Shown here one piece after another: positions 60,539-64,000 of a stretch of 64,000 bases of DNA. The position numbers were made by a program, and so were the translations under genes. The notes below the pieces were generated by a model that was not told the origin of the DNA, made no database searches, and worked only from the letters and a program-made list of their open reading frames with translations. The DNA lies in the NCBI GenBank assembly GCA_029378245.1, contig JARKIF010000042.1, positions 402,615 through 466,614 on the forward strand, written 5' to 3'. How positions within the stretch are numbered: the first letter of the stretch is position 1; every line of letters begins with the position of its first letter. This DNA comes from Roridomyces roridus (taxonomy: Eukaryota > Basidiomycota > Agaricomycetes > Agaricales > Mycenaceae).

Positions 60539-61992
60539 TGATGTAGTGCTCTAACTCCTACTCTAGAAATCGACAACACTCGAAGAATCTAACCAGATGA
60601 GTCGAGATACAGACGAATCTATATCCAACTAACCCAATCACGAAGCTCCGGGGCGGGAGTGACAACTATGAATAGCGGGAATGTGGCGAGTATAAGTCCC
60701 TAGTACAGGGCCTTGTAAAGGTTGTAGGGAATTGAGTGATATAGTCTCGGATACGATGTCGAAACAAAGTATTGCGAATAGAGATCTTGATGTAAACCAA
60801 GAATGACGATTCTAAAGCGTTGTGTGATGGTAAAGCTTCCCAGCTAACACAACAGATAGATGAGTTTGGCTACAAGCCGGGGTTTTACAATAAAGAAGGT
60901 ATTTGGGTCTCTCGATCCCTTTTACACTGGTATCCGAAGACGACAGCGACGATACAACCAGGATTTGTAGATTCCAACACTTCACAACTCTGAACACACA
61001 AATAACCCTTGACAGACACACGGTACGACACAATCCAACAGATACTGATTCCAACACACTGATTCACACTCAAGTCACACACACACACTAGCCAACAAAC
61101 AAACGTTTAGATTTCAATAGTGATTGCTTAATCTACGCATGCACCGTCGAAAGCCTCGGACAAAACCCTTGATCGCAGCTGGTAGCTTGCTAGTGGGGGA
61201 AGTATCCGCTGCCCTCTTGGGTAGCACTCTATCTACTTTATACAGGTCCGAGAATCATATGATAGTACAAACGAATGGCGCAATAATTAAAATATCCTTG
61301 GTATCTGGAATGGAAACACCCTGATTGGTTGATCAGAACCGGCATCGTGTACGGCCGGTGTGTCAAGCCATGATTCCGCGTGGCGGACCTGTCGATCCGT
61401 GACTCCAACATTGATCCATGACTCGACTGATTTTAGTGAAGTCGTATCCGACCTCCCTTGATTGTATACCCTCCAGACGTACGCCCATAGGTTGTAGGTC
61501 CAGAACGATACCATATCTCCGACTACCTGTCCCGGATACCAGCAGATACTAGTTTGAAGACTAGTATCCGACCCGGATCCTCCTTGTCCCGACTGCTGAT
61601 GACAACTACGTCACTCCCTTCGGACCCGCTTCGGCGGTCTACTCATGTTTCAGGCTTTTCGGCCGACTTGCCCATCATCCCGTGAACTTCCGAACCTCCG
61701 AATTGCACTCGCACCAAGGTTCGAACGGCTGACAATCGTACAACGGTTAAGAACTTGTTTAATTGGTGTATCCCATTGGTAGAGCAGGTATCCACAACTC
61801 CTACATGTTTCGGAGTGAGCCCGTCGGTCATATTCAGGTAAATACCCTTCAACCGTACAGTACTCTTAAGTATCCACCACACTGACTGTCTCTGGGCTCA
61901 ACATCAGTTGTACTGAGATGACTTAGCTAGGATACTACTCTGAAATCGTGCAAAACGCGCGTTTTCAAGGGCAGTCAAATTCCATGCTATCA
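60539..61992 (-). repeat. gypsy 5' LTR (right copy)
   Basis: 1,454 bp. In element sense it starts TGATAG and ends TACATCA, followed by TC and the primer binding site. Confidence 0.9.
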
Positions 61993-63266
61993 TCGCGAAA
62001 CGAGGGATGGATGAGCGCTTACGTGCAGGGAACTGCAAAGCAGCAAGAATGAGGCTGCGTCGGAGCGTCGGATGAAGTGAACGAGGAACCGTGATGCAGA
62101 CAAAGTTGGGAGGAGACAAGGAAGAGAGAGGGAGAGGTTAGCGACGGCGCGGACCCACTGTTTAAATAGATGCCGGCTTGTGTGTACCCGTGTCAAACAG
62201 GTTCCCTGGAAACGGACAAGTAAGTTAAGCGACAGAGATCCCAAAGCACTCCATAGTAGCCATAGTAGCTAGTGCTATGAGCACTATGGCACTATGGCCG
62301 AGTATGGCTCGGCTAGTGTTTCTGATGTAGATATGACAAGGAACTGAGTTGTGAACCACGAACCAAGGCCATCCCCATTATTGACGCCCCCATATAGTAT
62401 TGCCCACCTACCAACTCCGCCGCGCAGAACCTCCAGCCCTGGAGTAATTCTAGTTCACATTCAGTGAACTATCCATCGAGGGTAACCTATTTGGCGGCGG
62501 GATGTGGGTAGCCTATTCGCAAAAGTAATTCTAGTTCATCATTCAGTGAACTATCCCATCGAGGGTCCCTACTCTGTCAGAGGAGGGTTCTGTGGGGCTG
62601 AATGGTTGATGGCCTGCAAAATTACTCATCAATTCCCACATGATCCACATTTTTCTCTGCAATTCACGTCAGATGTTCCTATGTTGATCACAAGCTGCTA
62701 CCGGCAGACATTTCTAGTGCGTTATGATCCGCCAGAGTAGGGGAAGGGTGCTTGCACCGCTATGGATAAACCTATTTGGCGGCGGGAATGTGGGTAGCCT
62801 ATTCGCAAACTTTGAACAGCAACACATGGTTGCAACAAGTACTGTGATTTTCCACCTTGCCGTTCTACCCACAGTATGTGGTTGATCTGCAAACAACCTA
62901 CCCTCGCCGATATGCCTATGTCCACCAATATGAATATGCCTATGCTGTGATTCAACACACCACAAGCGAGTAGTGGATCGATGACTTGTCAATACTAGAA
63001 GAGATCCTGGGATGAAACATCAGCATCCAGCTGAGGAAGAATTGTGATATTCAAGGAGTGTCCGCACAACAGTCAAATTCCAAAACGTGAAGTAAGTGTA
63101 GTTTGGAGAGTCGGCACGACGGTAAATAAAACTGTCTATCGTCAAATCAATGTTCGAACACGGCAGAAAAGCCATGGTTACGGGTCTATCCGGAACGCTC
63201 ATGACAGCGGCCATCATGGATTATCATCGCGTTTCAAAGCGCGGTGTACGGGCCTCCATACAGAAC
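61993..63266. other. Region after the gypsy element with short repeats
   Basis: About 1.27 kb with no supported gene on the plus strand. It contains two small hairpins near 62,270-62,313, two kinds of direct repeat (62,443-62,809), and at its end a possible exon ('GTTCTGTATGG' in minus sense, up to 63,266) that would belong with the exon-intron array. Confidence 0.4.
62443..62809. repeat. Two direct-repeat families, composite unit
   Basis: A 41-43-bp unit beginning AGTAATTCTAG occurs at 62443-62483 and 62524-62566. A 40-41-bp unit beginning AACCTATTTGGC occurs at 62484-62523 and 62769-62809. Copies differ by one or two indels. The first unit contains the inverted pair TAGTTCA/TGAACTA. Confidence 0.8.
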
Positions 63267-63324
63267 CTGCGACAAAGCAAGTAGATGAGTACGGGGAGAA
63301 TCAGCATACGAGGGAGTCTCCTAC

Positions 63325-64000
63325 CAATTGTGGCGTCCTCGTGATATCAATGCTTCGGCGAGGAGGCTGGGTCAGATCCTGAAACAAGGCAGGTAGATGA
63401 GTATACATAATTTGCGAGACGGGTTGAACAATAGTCTCGTACCAATGGGGACGTCCGCGTTGATATCGGATGCTGCGACGACGAGGAGGCGGGGTCTCGG
63501 AGCCTGAAACAAAGTCGGTGAATGAGCACGAGGAGAATTTTTCGGACCAGGAAGAGTCTCGTACCAATGCCGAGTCCGCGTTGATATCATGAGGGGAGGG
63601 GAATGCGTCGGCGGGGGGAGGCTCGTACTCAGAACCTGAAAAAGGTAGGTAAGTGACCGCGAAGGAATATTGAGTCTCCTACCAATGGTGGCGTCTCGGT
63701 GATATCCCAGGGGAACCGCAATGCTTCGGCGGGAGGCTGGGTCTCAGAGCTGAAACAAGGCAAGTACTTAGAGTGAGCAGGAGAAAATCTCCGAGACGAG
63801 GACTTACCTATGATGACGTCCGCGTTGGTATCCTGACGCTTCGACGACGAGGAGGATCGTACTCAGAGCCTGAAAAAGTAGGTGAATGAGCACGAAGAAT
63901 ATTGGTCTCCTACCGATGGTCGCGTCCTCGTGATATCGGGGAACTACAATGCTTCGACGAGGAGCGGGGTCTCAGAGCCTGAAGCGAAGTAGGTGAATGA
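63325..64000 (-). repeat. Tandem array of exon-intron units (minus strand), runs off the window
   Basis: Six exon-like blocks at 63325-63378, 63443-63503, 63565-63635, 63683-63749, 63808-63869 and 63914-63978 repeat every 106-125 bp. In minus sense each block begins [G]-TCTGA after an acceptor 'tttcag' or similar, and ends CATTG-like before a donor 'gtaggaga', 'gtacgaga' or 'gtaagt'. Typical translation is '...SETPPPRRR...DINAD...'. Block lengths (54, 61, 71, 67, 62, 65) are not all multiples of three, so a single frame is not kept. It looks like a decayed array of duplicated micro-exons, or a gene whose exons I have bounded wrongly. A seventh acceptor is at 63,267. Confidence 0.6.

Larger units (their letters stand above)
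43439..61992 (-). mobile_element. Giant Ty3/gypsy LTR element carrying an antisense five-gene cassette
   Basis: The element is 18,554 bp, on the minus strand: 5' LTR 60539-61992, primer binding site 60517-60536, gag about 58488-60029, protease 57022-58386, RT-RNase H-integrase 52920-56354 with an upstream connector, then about 7.5 kb of plus-strand genes, polypurine tract 44906-44919 and 3' LTR 43439-44905. LTRs start TGATGTA and end CTATCA (plus-strand sense) and differ by scattered substitutions and small indels. Several frameshifts in gag-pol make this copy defective. The flanking pentamers (ACCGC left, TCGCG right) do not match, so there is no target duplication. The order of primer site, pol and polypurine tract relative to both LTRs shows one coherent element, not two neighbours. 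Confidence 0.88.

Noticed and set aside
61124..61324. Open frames repeated in both gypsy LTRs (for example near 44,043 and 61,139)
   Set aside because: They are short, differ by frameshifting indels between the two LTRs and have no recognisable feature.
63325..64000. CRISPR-like array at the window end
   Set aside because: Units are 106-125 bp with diverged repeats and no uniform spacers, and the DNA is eukaryotic; exon-intron units explain the pattern better.
1..64000. rRNA genes, bacterial-type operons, riboswitches
   Set aside because: None seen; introns, promoters and gene spacing are those of a fungal nuclear genome.

Overview
The window looks like nuclear DNA of a mushroom-forming basidiomycete (Agaricomycete). 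Supporting features are genes cut by many 45-60 nt GT-AG introns, a large F-box family with a coiled coil before the F-box, a secreted GH28 polygalacturonase, a fungal heme peroxidase, a secreted S41-type peptidase, and a Ty3/gypsy polymerase whose catalytic box is YIDD. All calls come from reading the sequence; no database search was possible.

Layout. From 1 to 42.4 kb is a multigene cluster of F-box-like proteins. Family A (about 520-580 aa) has an N-terminal CxxCG motif, a coiled coil, an F-box (core LSPLRRMPPEIL), a leucine-rich C-terminal half and a W-x-Y-x-x-P-W tail. It has ten members here: one cut by the window edge, three intact, and six in graded states of decay (nonsense codons, single-base frameshifts, one transposon insertion), with one of the six damaged only at its last residues. 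Family B (about 275-280 aa) is a second F-box-like family with two intact copies, one broken copy and one relic. Between them lie a 14-exon GH28 endopolygalacturonase (11.3-13.1 kb), a 5-exon S41-type secreted peptidase (20.4-22.6 kb), a 9-exon heme peroxidase split by a copia element (24.0-28.5 kb), a pirin gene (32.5-33.4 kb), an EthD/Dabb-like gene (33.6 kb) with a broken copy at 43.2 kb, and a decayed tail of a CWC27-type cyclophilin (37.2-38.1 kb).

Three transposon insertions can be read to the base or nearly so. A 1,267-bp non-autonomous DNA transposon with a 9-bp target duplication sits inside a family A gene (6,343-7,609). A 2,452-bp copia element with two LTRs identical by eye and a 5-bp duplication sits in a coding exon of the peroxidase (25,211-27,662). 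An 18.55-kb Ty3/gypsy element fills 43,439-61,992.

The gypsy element is the most unusual object. It runs on the minus strand: 5' LTR, primer binding site, gag, protease, RT-RNase H-integrase, polypurine tract, 3' LTR. Between the end of pol and the polypurine tract it carries about 7.5 kb with five genes on the opposite strand (45,401-52,800). Each of these has spliceosomal introns. One encodes a 579-codon acidic protein with a cysteine cluster, one a 425-aa protein, and three encode related 134-141-aa proteins. Because they are antisense to the element's genomic RNA, their introns would survive retrotransposition.

The last 2 kb hold short direct repeats and, on the minus strand, a tandem array of exon-intron units (63.3-64.0 kb) that runs off the end of the window.
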